NCBI GenBank assembly: GCA_032027145.1
Contig: JAVSMP010000001.1
Location: 3,043,116 to 3,107,115 of the forward strand
DNA from: Ignavibacterium sp.
Lineage (GTDB): Bacteria; Bacteroidota; Ignavibacteria; Ignavibacteriales; Ignavibacteriaceae
Length of the DNA stretch: 64,000 bases
Reading direction: 5' to 3'
The position numbers were made by a program, and so were the translations under genes. A model generated the notes under the pieces. That model was not told where the DNA came from. It was given only the letters and a program-made list of their open reading frames with translations, and ran no database searches. Positions 25,643 through 35,056 of this stretch are shown piece by piece. Position 1 is the stretch's first letter. Every line of letters begins with the position of its first letter.

Positions 25643-27850
25643 ATGGCACTTAAATCATCATCAAACGAGAAAAAAATAAGATGCTTCCCAAACATCTTAA
25701 ACATAATACAAACCCTCCTTGTAATCGGATTAGTTATTTTACCCTCAAAAATATATGCTCAATCGAATGATGACTGTTTAACGTGCCATAGTGATAATGA
25801 ACTCACTATGGAAAAAAAGGGAAAGGAGATTTCCCTTTTTGTTGATGAAAATATTTTCAAAATCTCTTCCCATTCAAAATTAAGTTGTGTATCGTGTCAT
25901 AAAGGCTTTGATCCTGATGCAATGCCGCATGCTGAAAATATTCAGGAAGTTAAATGTATAAGCTGTCATCAGAAGGACCTTACTAAACATACATTCCATC
26001 CTCAGATTATTAAATCATCAGGTAATGGAAAGTCTAACGATACTTCTTGTAAGAATTGTCACGGCATTCACGATGTAGTAAATATAAAAAATCCAAAAAG
26101 TAAATGGAATCAAACTAATTTAATTACATCTTGCGGTAGTTGTCATAAAGAGGCTGCTCAACAATATTTAACTTCAAATCATAGTAATGCTTTTAAAGAT
26201 GGGGATAAATCAGCACCTAATTGCATCACTTGCCATAAGTCACCAATTACAACATCGGCATTTGGAGATAATAAAGTTGATAAAAAAATTACTCAGGAAA
26301 AACTTTGTTTTTCCTGTCACTTGGATGATGATGATGTAAAGAACAGAACTACACCTTCTGCTGGTTTTATTCATGCTTATGATAAAAGCGTACATGGTAT
26401 GGCATTGCATAAAGATAAAAATGGTGATGCTGCTAGTTGTATAGATTGTCACGAGTATCATGATATTTTAAAACCTACTAATTCACGTTCAAGTGTTTAC
26501 AGATTAAATATCCCAAACACTTGCGGAAAATGTCATAGTTCTATTAAGAATGAATATTTAGAGAGTATCCATGGTCAGTTAGTTCTTAAAGGTAACAGTG
26601 ATGCACCGTCTTGTACTAACTGTCACGGTGAACATAATATTCTGCGTGTTGACGATCCTAATTCGCCGGTTGCATTTCAAAATCTATCAAGACAAATTTG
26701 TTCACCTTGTCACGAATCCGTTGCGCTATCTGAAAAATATGGTTTGTCTGCCAACAGATACAAAACATTTTCAGAATCATATCATGGTTTAGCATTAAGC
26801 GGTGGATCTGCAACAGTTGCAAATTGTGCAAGCTGTCATGGAGTGCATAATATTAAGCCTTCATCTGATCCTACTTCAACAATTTATAAAGGTAATCTGG
26901 TAAAAACCTGTGGTTCATGTCATCCTGGTGCTAATGAAACTTTTACAAAAGGTACTATCCATGTTACTTTGGAAAAAGAAGATGAACCAATCCTTTACTG
27001 GATATCATATATCTATATAACATTACTTATTTCAGTCATTGGCGGAATGTTCGTTCATAATTTTCTGGATTTTGTTAAAAAGGCCAAGATAAAGAAATTA
27101 AAACAACGTGGTCATATTGTAGAAGAAGAGCACGGACATGCTTTATATTTAAGAATGACACTGAGCGAAAGAATACAACATGCCATTATGGCGATCAGCT
27201 TTATGATCTTAGTCCTGACTGGTTTTATGTTAAGATATCCAAATGCCTGGTGGGTTTCACATATTACAGATATATGGTCTGATGTTTTTATTTATAGAAG
27301 CTGGGTTCACAGAATTGCTGCTATTGCAATGATTTCAGTTAGCTTATATCATATCTATTACATTGCTTTTACACAAAGAGGTCGTCAATTAGTTAAAGAT
27401 CTTTTCCCAACTCTTAAAGATTTTACTGATGCAATTGGTGTGGCAAAATACAATCTTGGTTTCTCAAAGGTAAAGCCGAAATTGGATAGATTTAGTTACG
27501 TCGAAAAAGCAGAATATTGGGCTTTAGTATGGGGAACAATAATTATGTCGGTTACTGGTTTGTTAATGTGGTTTTACATCGACTATATCGGTTTATTCTC
27601 AAAACTTGATTGGGATATTGCAAGAACTATCCACTTTTATGAAGCCTGGCTTGCATTTTTAGCAATTGTGGTTTGGCATTTTTATTTCGTTATTTTTAAT
27701 CCTGATATTTATCCAATGAGCTTAGCCTGGCTCAAAGGTACAATTACTGAAGAAGAAATGGCGGAAGAGCATCCGCTTGAACTTGAAAGAATCAAGAAGA
27801 AACAAGCTGAAGAAAGAATGAAATCTGAACAAAACTCAGATAACGTTTAA
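25643..27850 (+). CDS. 13-haem cytochrome c fused to a b-type cytochrome membrane domain
   Basis: 735 residues. After an N-terminal signal or helix (about 20-40) come 13 CXXCH sites spread over residues about 45-435. The C-terminal part (about 440-700) has membrane helices with paired His (ERIQHAIMA, WVHRIAAIAM, LYHIYYIAF, RTIHFYEAW, VVWHFYFVI) of the cytochrome b561/formate dehydrogenase-gamma type, then a charged tail. The plan suggests a quinol-linked membrane b module that exchanges electrons with a periplasmic haem wire. Direction and final acceptor are not visible. Confidence 0.9.
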   Translation: MALKSSSNEKKIRCFPNILNIIQTLLVIGLVILPSKIYAQSNDDCLTCHSDNELTMEKKGKEISLFVDENIFKISSHSKLSCVSCHKGFDPDAMPHAENIQEVKCISCHQKDLTKHTFHPQIIKSSGNGKSNDTSCKNCHGIHDVVNIKNPKSKWNQTNLITSCGSCHKEAAQQYLTSNHSNAFKDGDKSAPNCITCHKSPITTSAFGDNKVDKKITQEKLCFSCHLDDDDVKNRTTPSAGFIHAYDKSVHGMALHKDKNGDAASCIDCHEYHDILKPTNSRSSVYRLNIPNTCGKCHSSIKNEYLESIHGQLVLKGNSDAPSCTNCHGEHNILRVDDPNSPVAFQNLSRQICSPCHESVALSEKYGLSANRYKTFSESYHGLALSGGSATVANCASCHGVHNIKPSSDPTSTIYKGNLVKTCGSCHPGANETFTKGTIHVTLEKEDEPILYWISYIYITLLISVIGGMFVHNFLDFVKKAKIKKLKQRGHIVEEEHGHALYLRMTLSERIQHAIMAISFMILVLTGFMLRYPNAWWVSHITDIWSDVFIYRSWVHRIAAIAMISVSLYHIYYIAFTQRGRQLVKDLFPTLKDFTDAIGVAKYNLGFSKVKPKLDRFSYVEKAEYWALVWGTIIMSVTGLLMWFYIDYIGLFSKLDWDIARTIHFYEAWLAFLAIVVWHFYFVIFNPDIYPMSLAWLKGTITEEEMAEEHPLELERIKKKQAEERMKSEQNSDNV

Positions 27851-27921
27851 TCTTAAGTCTACATTAATTCTTATTTTGAATATCGTTATTTGTTTTCCTT
27901 AAACTATTATTGAGGAATAAT

Positions 27922-29418
27922 ATGAAAAAAGTATTTCCCCATTATGTTTATAATCCAATTACACTTACCGGAGCTGCAATTGCTCTATTGAGCTTTGGTC
28001 TGATAATTTTTCTTTTCATTTTGGATTTATTCAGCAGTGAGGAAAATACTTATTTGGGAATCCTCACTTACATTATTCTTCCTTCAATTCTCATTGCCGG
28101 TCTGTTGTTGATTGCGTATGGAATTATCCGTGAAAGAAAAAGAGAAAAACGCGGAAAATTCAGATCACAAAAACTACCGGTTATTGACTTAAATGATCCA
28201 AAGAAAAGAGCAATGTTTGTTACCTTTTCAATCGGAACTATTGTGTTATTGCTTTTTTCAGCTTTTGGCAGTTTTAAGGCTTATGAATATACTGAGTCAG
28301 ATGAGTTTTGCGGCACCGTCTGTCACGCAGTAATGGAACCGGAATATACCGCATATTTAGATTCACCACATTCCAGAGTTGGTTGTGTCGGCTGCCATAT
28401 TGGATCAGGTACCAGTTGGTATGTTAAGTCAAAGTTTTCCGGAGCTTATCAGGTTTACTCGGTTATCTTCAATAAATATTCACGTCCTATTGGTACACCT
28501 GTTAAGGAATTAAGACCAGCCGAAGGAACTTGCGAACAATGTCATACTCCCTCGCTTTTTTACAACGAAACTAAAGTGGATTATACTTATTACCTTTCGG
28601 ATGAAAAGAATACAAAATCGAATATTAGTATGTTAATAAAAATTGGCGGCGGAAAAAGTAAGTTTGAATCTATCGAGGGAATTCATTGGCATGCAAATTC
28701 CGATAATAAGATATCATATATTCATACGGATGAACGAAGGTTAGAAATCCCCTGGGTTAAAGTTACTACAAAGGATGGAAAGGAAACTATCTTCAGAAAT
28801 AAGCTGGCAGATTTTAATGAAAATAATTTTAATCCTCAGAATTTAAGAACGATGGATTGCATTGATTGTCATAATCGCCCTTCACATATTTATCATCAAC
28901 CTGATAAGATGATGAACAAAATGATGGCTGGAAGTCAAATAGATGAAACTCTTCCTTTCATAAAGAGTCTTTCGGTTGAAGTTTTGGAAGATAAGTATTT
29001 TACTAAACAACAGGCATTGGAAAGTATTCAACAAAGAATTAATGATTTCTATATTTCAAACTATCCAGATATTTATAAATCAAAAAAAGAAAATATTTCA
29101 AAAAGTATTGAAGTAGTCAAAGCTATTTATTCGAGAAATTATTTTACATATATGAACGCTGATTGGAAGCATTTTCCAAATAACATATCACATGTTTATA
29201 CTCCTGGCTGTTTTAGATGCCATGATGGAAATCATATTAGCGATGATGGAAAAGTAATTTCTAATGACTGTAATAGCTGCCATAAAATTATTTCGCAAAC
29301 AGATAATAATGGAGTAACACGGGTAGATCTTAATGGATTAAAGTTTATACATCCGGTTGATTTAGATGAAGCAACAGAAAAGCAGCTTTGTACAGATTGC
29401 CACTGGAAAACCGAATAA
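27922..29418 (+). CDS. NapC/NirT-type multihaem cytochrome c, seven haem sites
   Basis: About 498 residues from ATG 27922, chosen over a TTG at 27910 because GAGGA lies just before it. Two N-terminal membrane helices (about 12-35, 45-70) and a third (about 95-115) precede the haem part. Six CXXCH sites are seen (VGCVGCHIG, GTCEQCHTP, MDCIDCHNR, PGCFRCHDG, NDCNSCHKI, QLCTDCHWK), plus one CX3CH (FCGTVCHAVMEPEYTAY), the first haem of the NapC-like quinol-oxidising domain. It is probably co-transcribed with the 13-haem protein and would pass electrons from menaquinol. Confidence 0.87.
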   Translation: MKKVFPHYVYNPITLTGAAIALLSFGLIIFLFILDLFSSEENTYLGILTYIILPSILIAGLLLIAYGIIRERKREKRGKFRSQKLPVIDLNDPKKRAMFVTFSIGTIVLLLFSAFGSFKAYEYTESDEFCGTVCHAVMEPEYTAYLDSPHSRVGCVGCHIGSGTSWYVKSKFSGAYQVYSVIFNKYSRPIGTPVKELRPAEGTCEQCHTPSLFYNETKVDYTYYLSDEKNTKSNISMLIKIGGGKSKFESIEGIHWHANSDNKISYIHTDERRLEIPWVKVTTKDGKETIFRNKLADFNENNFNPQNLRTMDCIDCHNRPSHIYHQPDKMMNKMMAGSQIDETLPFIKSLSVEVLEDKYFTKQQALESIQQRINDFYISNYPDIYKSKKENISKSIEVVKAIYSRNYFTYMNADWKHFPNNISHVYTPGCFRCHDGNHISDDGKVISNDCNSCHKIISQTDNNGVTRVDLNGLKFIHPVDLDEATEKQLCTDCHWKTE

Positions 29419-29432
29419 TCTATAAACCTCTG

Positions 29433-30176
29433 ATGAAACTAATTTTCTCAATATTGTCTTATCTTTTATTCGTTTCAACTAATATTACCGCGCAAAATTT
29501 ACCTAATGGATTTGTCGAGATAAGAGATGTTATTCCAGATATAGTTCTTGATTTAAGGTACACAACAAATCATAATTTTATTGGAAAACCAATAGATGGA
29601 TACAGCTCTGAAAAATGCTTCATTACCAAAGCAGCTGCTGATTCTTTAAGCAAAGTTCAAAATGAACTAAGGAAGTTTAATCTTTCATTAAAAATCTATG
29701 ATGCTTACCGTCCTCAGCGTGCTGTTGATCATTTTGTTAGATGGGCTGAAGATCTTGGTGACACTTTAACAAAAAAAGAATTTTATCCAAACTTGAATAA
29801 AGATCGTTTGTTTATTGATGGGTACATTGCAAAAAAATCAGGACACAGCAGAGGCAGTACAATTGATTTAACAATTGTTTCAATACCTATCCCCTATCAA
29901 CCTGAATATAATATTGAAGATCAATGTGAATGTTTTAAATCTTTGGATGAGCGGTTTAAAGAAAACTCGATTGATATGGGAACGGGATTCGATTGTTTTC
30001 ATCAACGCTCACATACATTAAATCAAGAAATCAATGCTCAGCAAAGAGCCAATCGCTTATTGCTTAAAACTTTAATGGAAAAATATGGTTTTAAGAATCT
30101 TGCTGAAGAATGGTGGCACTTTACTTTAATAAACGAACCTTATCCAAATACCTATTTTGATTTTGAAATTAAATAG
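29433..30176 (+). CDS. D-alanyl-D-alanine dipeptidase (VanX/DdpX family)
   Basis: About 247 residues from ATG 29433, which starts a proper signal peptide (MKLIFSILSYLLFVS, ending TAQ). An in-frame upstream ATG lies inside the cytochrome gene and is rejected. Zinc motifs: SGHSRGSTIDL (His, Asp) and EEWWHF (Glu, His); the substrate Arg is in YDAYRPQRA. It hydrolyses D-Ala-D-Ala. With no vanH or vanA nearby and an exported product, cell-wall dipeptide re-use is more likely than glycopeptide resistance. Confidence 0.88.
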   Translation: MKLIFSILSYLLFVSTNITAQNLPNGFVEIRDVIPDIVLDLRYTTNHNFIGKPIDGYSSEKCFITKAAADSLSKVQNELRKFNLSLKIYDAYRPQRAVDHFVRWAEDLGDTLTKKEFYPNLNKDRLFIDGYIAKKSGHSRGSTIDLTIVSIPIPYQPEYNIEDQCECFKSLDERFKENSIDMGTGFDCFHQRSHTLNQEINAQQRANRLLLKTLMEKYGFKNLAEEWWHFTLINEPYPNTYFDFEIK

Positions 30177-30280
30177 GTCATAATTTTTTCTCTTCTTTTC
30201 TGCATAAGAAAACTGGAACAAACCTCAGATACATTTTGTCAAAGCAGCAAATTAAATAAGCTTTAATATCAGGAGGTTAT

Positions 30281-31408
30281 ATGAAATCACTACTTGCTCT
30301 GTTAATAATACTAACTGCTTTTACAGGAAGCATGGCTAACACAATGCCGATTTTAAATGAGAAGAATAACTCTTCGATACAATTGGCAATTCTATTGGAT
30401 ACCAGCAGTAGTATGGATGGTTTGATTGATCAGGCAAAAAGTCAATTATGGAAAATTGTGAATGAACTTGCTTCATCAAAGAAAAACGGAAAATCAATTG
30501 ATTTATTAGTTGCGTTATATGAATATGGTAATGATGGTTTATCTTCACAAGATGGGTATATAAGAAGAATTGTTCCTTTCACACAGGATTTAGATAAAAT
30601 CTCTGATGAACTTTTTAAACTAAAAACAAATGGCGGACAGGAGTATTGCGGGCAGGTTATTCAAGATGCGATTAATAATTTACAATGGAAAAAAAGCAAT
30701 GATGAATTAAAAATAATTTTTATAGCCGGTAATGAACCATTTACACAAGGTGATGTTAACTATAAAGATATATGTAAAAAAGCTATTAAAAATGGAATAA
30801 TTATAAATACAATACATTGCGGAGATTATGATGAAGGAGTAAGAACTATGTGGAAAGATGCAGCAGATATTTCTGATGGAAAATATATGAACATTGATCA
30901 TAATGCAGATATAGTCCATATAGATGCACCACAAGATGCCGAGATTATAAAACTTGGACAGGAACTAAACAAAACATATCTGGCTTTTGGCGATTATGGT
31001 ATAGAGAAAAAAGCATTACAGCAAGAGCAGGATGCTAATTCAATGAACTTGAGTAATGAAGTAATGGTTCAGAGATCAGTAACAAAATCAGGCAGACAAT
31101 ACAATAATTCAGGATGGGATATTGTCGATGCACAGAAAAACGGCTCATTAAAAATGGAAGATTTGAAGGACGAGGGACTTCCCGATGAAATGAAAAAGAT
31201 GAGTATATCAGAAAGAAAAGCTTATGTTGATAAAATGAGTAAGGAACGTGAAAAGATTCAAACCAAAATAAATAAGTTGAACGAAGAACGTAATAAATAT
31301 ATTTCACAAAAAATGCTCGATAATAAAAATACTAATACTCTCGATGGCGTTATGATCAAAACTATTAGAGAACAAGCTAAACAAAAGAATTATTCATTTA
31401 GCAAATAA
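30281..31408 (+). CDS. Exported von Willebrand factor A domain protein
   Basis: 375 residues: signal peptide (about 1-19), a VWA domain (about 30-240) with metal-site motif DTSSSM (Asp40) and FIAGNEPFTQ, then a charged helical, probably coiled-coil C-terminus (about 290-355). A strong AGGAGG precedes the ATG by four bases. VWA domains bind proteins through a metal ion. It is followed by a second VWA protein about 95 bp away, so they may act together. Specific role unknown. Confidence 0.8.
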   Translation: MKSLLALLIILTAFTGSMANTMPILNEKNNSSIQLAILLDTSSSMDGLIDQAKSQLWKIVNELASSKKNGKSIDLLVALYEYGNDGLSSQDGYIRRIVPFTQDLDKISDELFKLKTNGGQEYCGQVIQDAINNLQWKKSNDELKIIFIAGNEPFTQGDVNYKDICKKAIKNGIIINTIHCGDYDEGVRTMWKDAADISDGKYMNIDHNADIVHIDAPQDAEIIKLGQELNKTYLAFGDYGIEKKALQQEQDANSMNLSNEVMVQRSVTKSGRQYNNSGWDIVDAQKNGSLKMEDLKDEGLPDEMKKMSISERKAYVDKMSKEREKIQTKINKLNEERNKYISQKMLDNKNTNTLDGVMIKTIREQAKQKNYSFSK

Positions 31409-31503
31409 GTTTAAGTCAAATTGAGCTTGTAAAAGTTAACCGGTTATTCTGCAACTTTACCAAACCAGGACAAGCAAGCTCAGAATTACAAAGGAAAATT
31501 CAA

Positions 31504-33690
31504 ATGAAACTCAAGTCGTTAATACTTATTATCTTTATTTCTGCAAATGTATTTGCTGATGGATTTATTGTAATCCCGCGTCCTCATCCGTTACCGCATC
31601 CATTTCCATTAGAGGTTGTTTATCATAATGTTGATGTAATAATTGACGAGCAATCAGCTATTACAAAAATTGATCAGTCATTTTATAATCCATCTAACTT
31701 GCAGCTTGAAGGTTATTACATTTTCCCGATTCCAAAAGGAGCGGTGATAAATAATTTCACCATGGTTATAAATGGAAAAGAAACTAAAGCCGAGTTATTA
31801 GACTCTGAAAAAGCAAGAAAGATTTATGAAGATATTGTAAGACAAATGCGTGACCCTGCATTACTTGAATACAGTGAACAAAATATATTCAAATTAAGAA
31901 TCTTCCCTATCGAACCAAAAAGTGAAAAGAAAATCTCAATCAGTTATTCACAAATAATGGAATCAGATAATAACTTATTCAAATATATTTATCCGTTAAA
32001 CACTGAAAAGTTTTCTGCCAAACCATTAAAAAATGTATCGATAAAAATTGATCTTAAATCATCAGAGCCATTAAAAAATATTTACTGCCCTACTCATAAT
32101 GTAGATATTGTAAATAAAGGTGATAACCATGCAATAATTTCTTTTGAAGAAAAAAACACAAAACCGGATACTGACTTTAAACTTTACTTTTCAAAAAGCT
32201 CTTCAAAAGTCGGTTTATCATTACTTACTTATAAATCTGATAACAATGATGGATATTTTTTGTTAAGTGCAAGTCCATCAATCGAAATTGAAAAGTCAAA
32301 TATTGAAAACAAGGATATAACTTTTATTCTTGATGTTTCAGGAAGTATGAGCGGGGATAAACTTGAACAGGCAAAAAAAGCGTTATACTATTGTATAAAT
32401 AATCTTAACCCGGACGATCATTTTAATATAATTAAATTTTCAACTGAAGCTTATTCTTTATTCAACAAACTCAAAGCTGCCGACAACGAAAATACCAAGG
32501 ACGCCAAAAGATTTATTGATGACTTAAAAGCTATCGGCGGAACTAACATCGAGGAAGCATTTATCTTAGCTTTTAATAATTATACTGAATCAGAACGCCC
32601 GCACTTTGTAGTTTTTATTACTGATGGCAGACCCACAATCGGTGAAATGAATGATGATAAACTTGTAAAAAAAGTTTTGCGGTTGAATGGAAAACAATCC
32701 CGAATATTCACATTTGGTGTAGGAAATGATGTGAACACTCATATCCTTGATAAACTAACCGAAGCTACAAAAGCATGGCGTACTTATGTGGGCGATGATG
32801 AAGATATTGAGATAAAGGTTTCAAACTTTTATGATAAAATTCAATCACCTGTTTTAAGTAATATCAAGCTTGACTTCGGAAACATTGCAGTATATCAGAC
32901 CTATCCAAAAGATCTGCCTGACCTTTTTAAAGGAGGTAACCTTCTTGTCTTTGGAAGATATAAAGGTAATGGAAAAACAAAAGTTGTTTTAAATGGAAAG
33001 TTAAAAGGTAAAGAGAAACAATATACTTTGGAGGATAAATTCACTAGTTCGGATAAAGAGTATAGTTTTATACCTACTCTATGGGCTTCACGCAGAATCG
33101 GTCATTTACTTGATTTAATCAGACTAAATGGCGAAGATAAAGAGTTAGTTGAAGAGATAACCAATCTTGCAAGAGCACACGGTATTATTACACCATATAC
33201 CAGTTATTTAATTATGGAAGATGAAGAAATAAGAGTTCGAACCGGAAGACTGGTTGATGGTTTTCATACCTTGCCTCAAAGACAAGACTTGAAGAAATCA
33301 AATCAAACTGACTATTACAGAATGAATGAAACCACCGGAAGCAGCAGTATTGAAGTCAGCAAAGAACTTCAAGCACTAAATAATGCTACAAACTTTAATC
33401 AAACTAAGCAAGGCAGTGATAGATTGTTCTACACGAATTCAAAAGGACAAAATCAAAACTTAACTAAACAGGTAAAAAATATTTTGGGAAGAGCATTTTA
33501 TCAACAGGATAAGTATTGGATTGACAGTGAGCTTCAAAAACGAGATGTTAAAAATGTCCAAAGGATTCAGTTTAATTCTGATGAGTATTATAAATTACTG
33601 AATAAAGAACCACAGACTGCACAGTATCTGGCAATTGGTCAAAATGTAAAGTTCTATTATAAGAATGTTTTTTATGAAGTGTATGAATAA
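31504..33690 (+). CDS. VIT and von Willebrand A domain protein
   Basis: 728 residues: signal peptide ending VFA, a VIT domain (about 25-155: SFYNPSNLQLEGYYIFPIPKG, DSEKARKIYEDIV), and a VWA domain (about 270-440) with complete metal site (DVSGSMS at Asp277, GGTNIEEAF, ITDGRPTIGE). The C-terminal 280 residues resemble inter-alpha-trypsin-inhibitor-like proteins of bacteria. Likely periplasmic or surface and protein-binding; ligand unknown. No membrane anchor or T9SS tail is visible at the C-terminus. Confidence 0.85.
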   Translation: MKLKSLILIIFISANVFADGFIVIPRPHPLPHPFPLEVVYHNVDVIIDEQSAITKIDQSFYNPSNLQLEGYYIFPIPKGAVINNFTMVINGKETKAELLDSEKARKIYEDIVRQMRDPALLEYSEQNIFKLRIFPIEPKSEKKISISYSQIMESDNNLFKYIYPLNTEKFSAKPLKNVSIKIDLKSSEPLKNIYCPTHNVDIVNKGDNHAIISFEEKNTKPDTDFKLYFSKSSSKVGLSLLTYKSDNNDGYFLLSASPSIEIEKSNIENKDITFILDVSGSMSGDKLEQAKKALYYCINNLNPDDHFNIIKFSTEAYSLFNKLKAADNENTKDAKRFIDDLKAIGGTNIEEAFILAFNNYTESERPHFVVFITDGRPTIGEMNDDKLVKKVLRLNGKQSRIFTFGVGNDVNTHILDKLTEATKAWRTYVGDDEDIEIKVSNFYDKIQSPVLSNIKLDFGNIAVYQTYPKDLPDLFKGGNLLVFGRYKGNGKTKVVLNGKLKGKEKQYTLEDKFTSSDKEYSFIPTLWASRRIGHLLDLIRLNGEDKELVEEITNLARAHGIITPYTSYLIMEDEEIRVRTGRLVDGFHTLPQRQDLKKSNQTDYYRMNETTGSSSIEVSKELQALNNATNFNQTKQGSDRLFYTNSKGQNQNLTKQVKNILGRAFYQQDKYWIDSELQKRDVKNVQRIQFNSDEYYKLLNKEPQTAQYLAIGQNVKFYYKNVFYEVYE

Positions 33691-33697
33691 TGGTAGT

Positions 33698-33727
33698 AGT
33701 AACCTGCAGTTGAAACTGCAGGTTACT
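33698..33727. terminator. Long perfect hairpin between convergent genes
   Basis: AGTAACCTGCAGTT and AACTGCAGGTTACT form an almost uninterrupted inverted repeat with only a few loop bases. It lies 8 bp after the VIT-VWA stop and 26 bp before the end of the opposing NagX-like gene. There is no T-run on either side, so it is better described as a shared hairpin that may stop or protect both transcripts. Confidence 0.6.
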
Positions 33728-33753
33728 GATATTACAACACTTTTAAGAAATTG

Positions 33754-34890
33754 TTATACTTTGATAAATATTTTTCTTGCATAGAGTATCCACATCAATC
33801 CTAACCAGACAAGTATGTAAAAAATTGCCCATGCAAGTGATGCATTAATTGGTTCAAGCCAGGAAAGAAAGAAGGTATCAAACAAATAACTTTTTATCGT
33901 AACTACATTTCCATCTGCACCAGTCCATTTTACCATATACATAATTCTTCCGACAATACCGGAAAGAAAAAAGACTGTAATAGCATTCATTCCATAAACG
34001 TGAAAAGGTTTTATCCACCAGGTTTTTTTCTTTACATCAATAAACCAATAACAAAAACCTAAAAAGAGTAAAGCAAGTCCGCCAGTATATAAAACATAGG
34101 AGCTTGTCCAGATATTTTTATTGATTGGAAACCATCCGTCCCAGATCCATCCAGCAGCCATTAAAACAACTCCCCACGTATAAAGCCACACAGTTTTAGT
34201 TGTTTGATCTTTATCGCTCCTAAGTAAATTACCAGTAAATATTCCAATCATTGCAGAGCCGATTGCGGGTAAAGTTGACAGTATCCCTTCAGGATCCCAT
34301 ACTTTTGATGCAGACCAAAGATGATCTTTCAATAAACTATAATCCAGCCACGCTGCAAGATTTGTTGTTGGTTCATAGTTTGCATATCCAACTCCGGGCA
34401 CTGGAACTAAACTCATTAATGCACAATAAAGCACAAGTATAATTGCTGTAAACCAATATTGAAACTTTGTATTTGTAGAAAGAAATAAAACTGCTGATAC
34501 TAAATAAACAACGGCAATTCTCTGAAGCACTCCAGGGATACGGATAGTGCTCCAGGAAAACTCGTGACCAAATAATAATCCGAATGGAAAACCTGCAAGA
34601 ATAATTCCTAATGCAAAAAGAATGATTGACCTTCTGAAAATATTAAGATAAAGACTCTTCTTGCTTCCGCCTGAAGCTTTTCTTTTACTTAACGAATATG
34701 AAACAGCAACACCGACAATGAACAAAAAGAATGGAAAAATAAGATCGGTTGGTGTACAGCCATGCCACTTTGCGTGAAGTAGGGGCGGATAAACAGCACT
34801 CCAGGTTCCGGGATTGTTCACAAGTATCATTCCCATTATTGTTATTCCCCTGAACACATCGAGAGAAAGTAAACGTTCTGAAGTTTTCAT
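33754..34890 (-). CDS. NagX-like membrane protein (DUF5009 / heparan-alpha-glucosaminide N-acetyltransferase family)
   Basis: 378 residues with about ten membrane helices. The opening RLLSLDVFRGITIMGMILVNNPG and the following HAKWHGCTPTDLIFPFFLF are the signature of the DUF5009/HGSNAT group, sometimes called NagX and found in amino-sugar gene clusters. The animal relatives acetylate glucosamine across a membrane; bacterial members are not well characterised. Its neighbours (amidase-NamZ, kinase, AmpG-like permease) support a role with GlcNAc- or MurNAc-type sugars. Confidence 0.8.
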   Translation of the reverse strand: MKTSERLLSLDVFRGITIMGMILVNNPGTWSAVYPPLLHAKWHGCTPTDLIFPFFLFIVGVAVSYSLSKRKASGGSKKSLYLNIFRRSIILFALGIILAGFPFGLLFGHEFSWSTIRIPGVLQRIAVVYLVSAVLFLSTNTKFQYWFTAIILVLYCALMSLVPVPGVGYANYEPTTNLAAWLDYSLLKDHLWSASKVWDPEGILSTLPAIGSAMIGIFTGNLLRSDKDQTTKTVWLYTWGVVLMAAGWIWDGWFPINKNIWTSSYVLYTGGLALLFLGFCYWFIDVKKKTWWIKPFHVYGMNAITVFFLSGIVGRIMYMVKWTGADGNVVTIKSYLFDTFFLSWLEPINASLAWAIFYILVWLGLMWILYARKIFIKV

Positions 34891-35056
34891 TGAATCTCCA
34901 TTCCTGATAATAGGTAAAGCAAAAATAAATAAACTTTGATGAATATTGTATAAAGCTTCGTTATTTTTATACCGTGAATCTTTAGTTGATTGAAAACTTT
35001 AAAGTAATTGACATATTCCGAAATAATTTTGAGGAATCTGAAAAAAAGGAGTGAGA

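Noticed and set aside
29388..29432. Earlier start for the VanX-type gene
   Set aside because: It would overlap the end of the cytochrome gene and place charged residues before the signal peptide; ATG 29433 gives a proper signal sequence.
29433..30176. Glycopeptide resistance gene cluster
   Set aside because: Only the VanX-type dipeptidase is present, with a signal peptide; vanH, vanA, vanR and vanS are not near.
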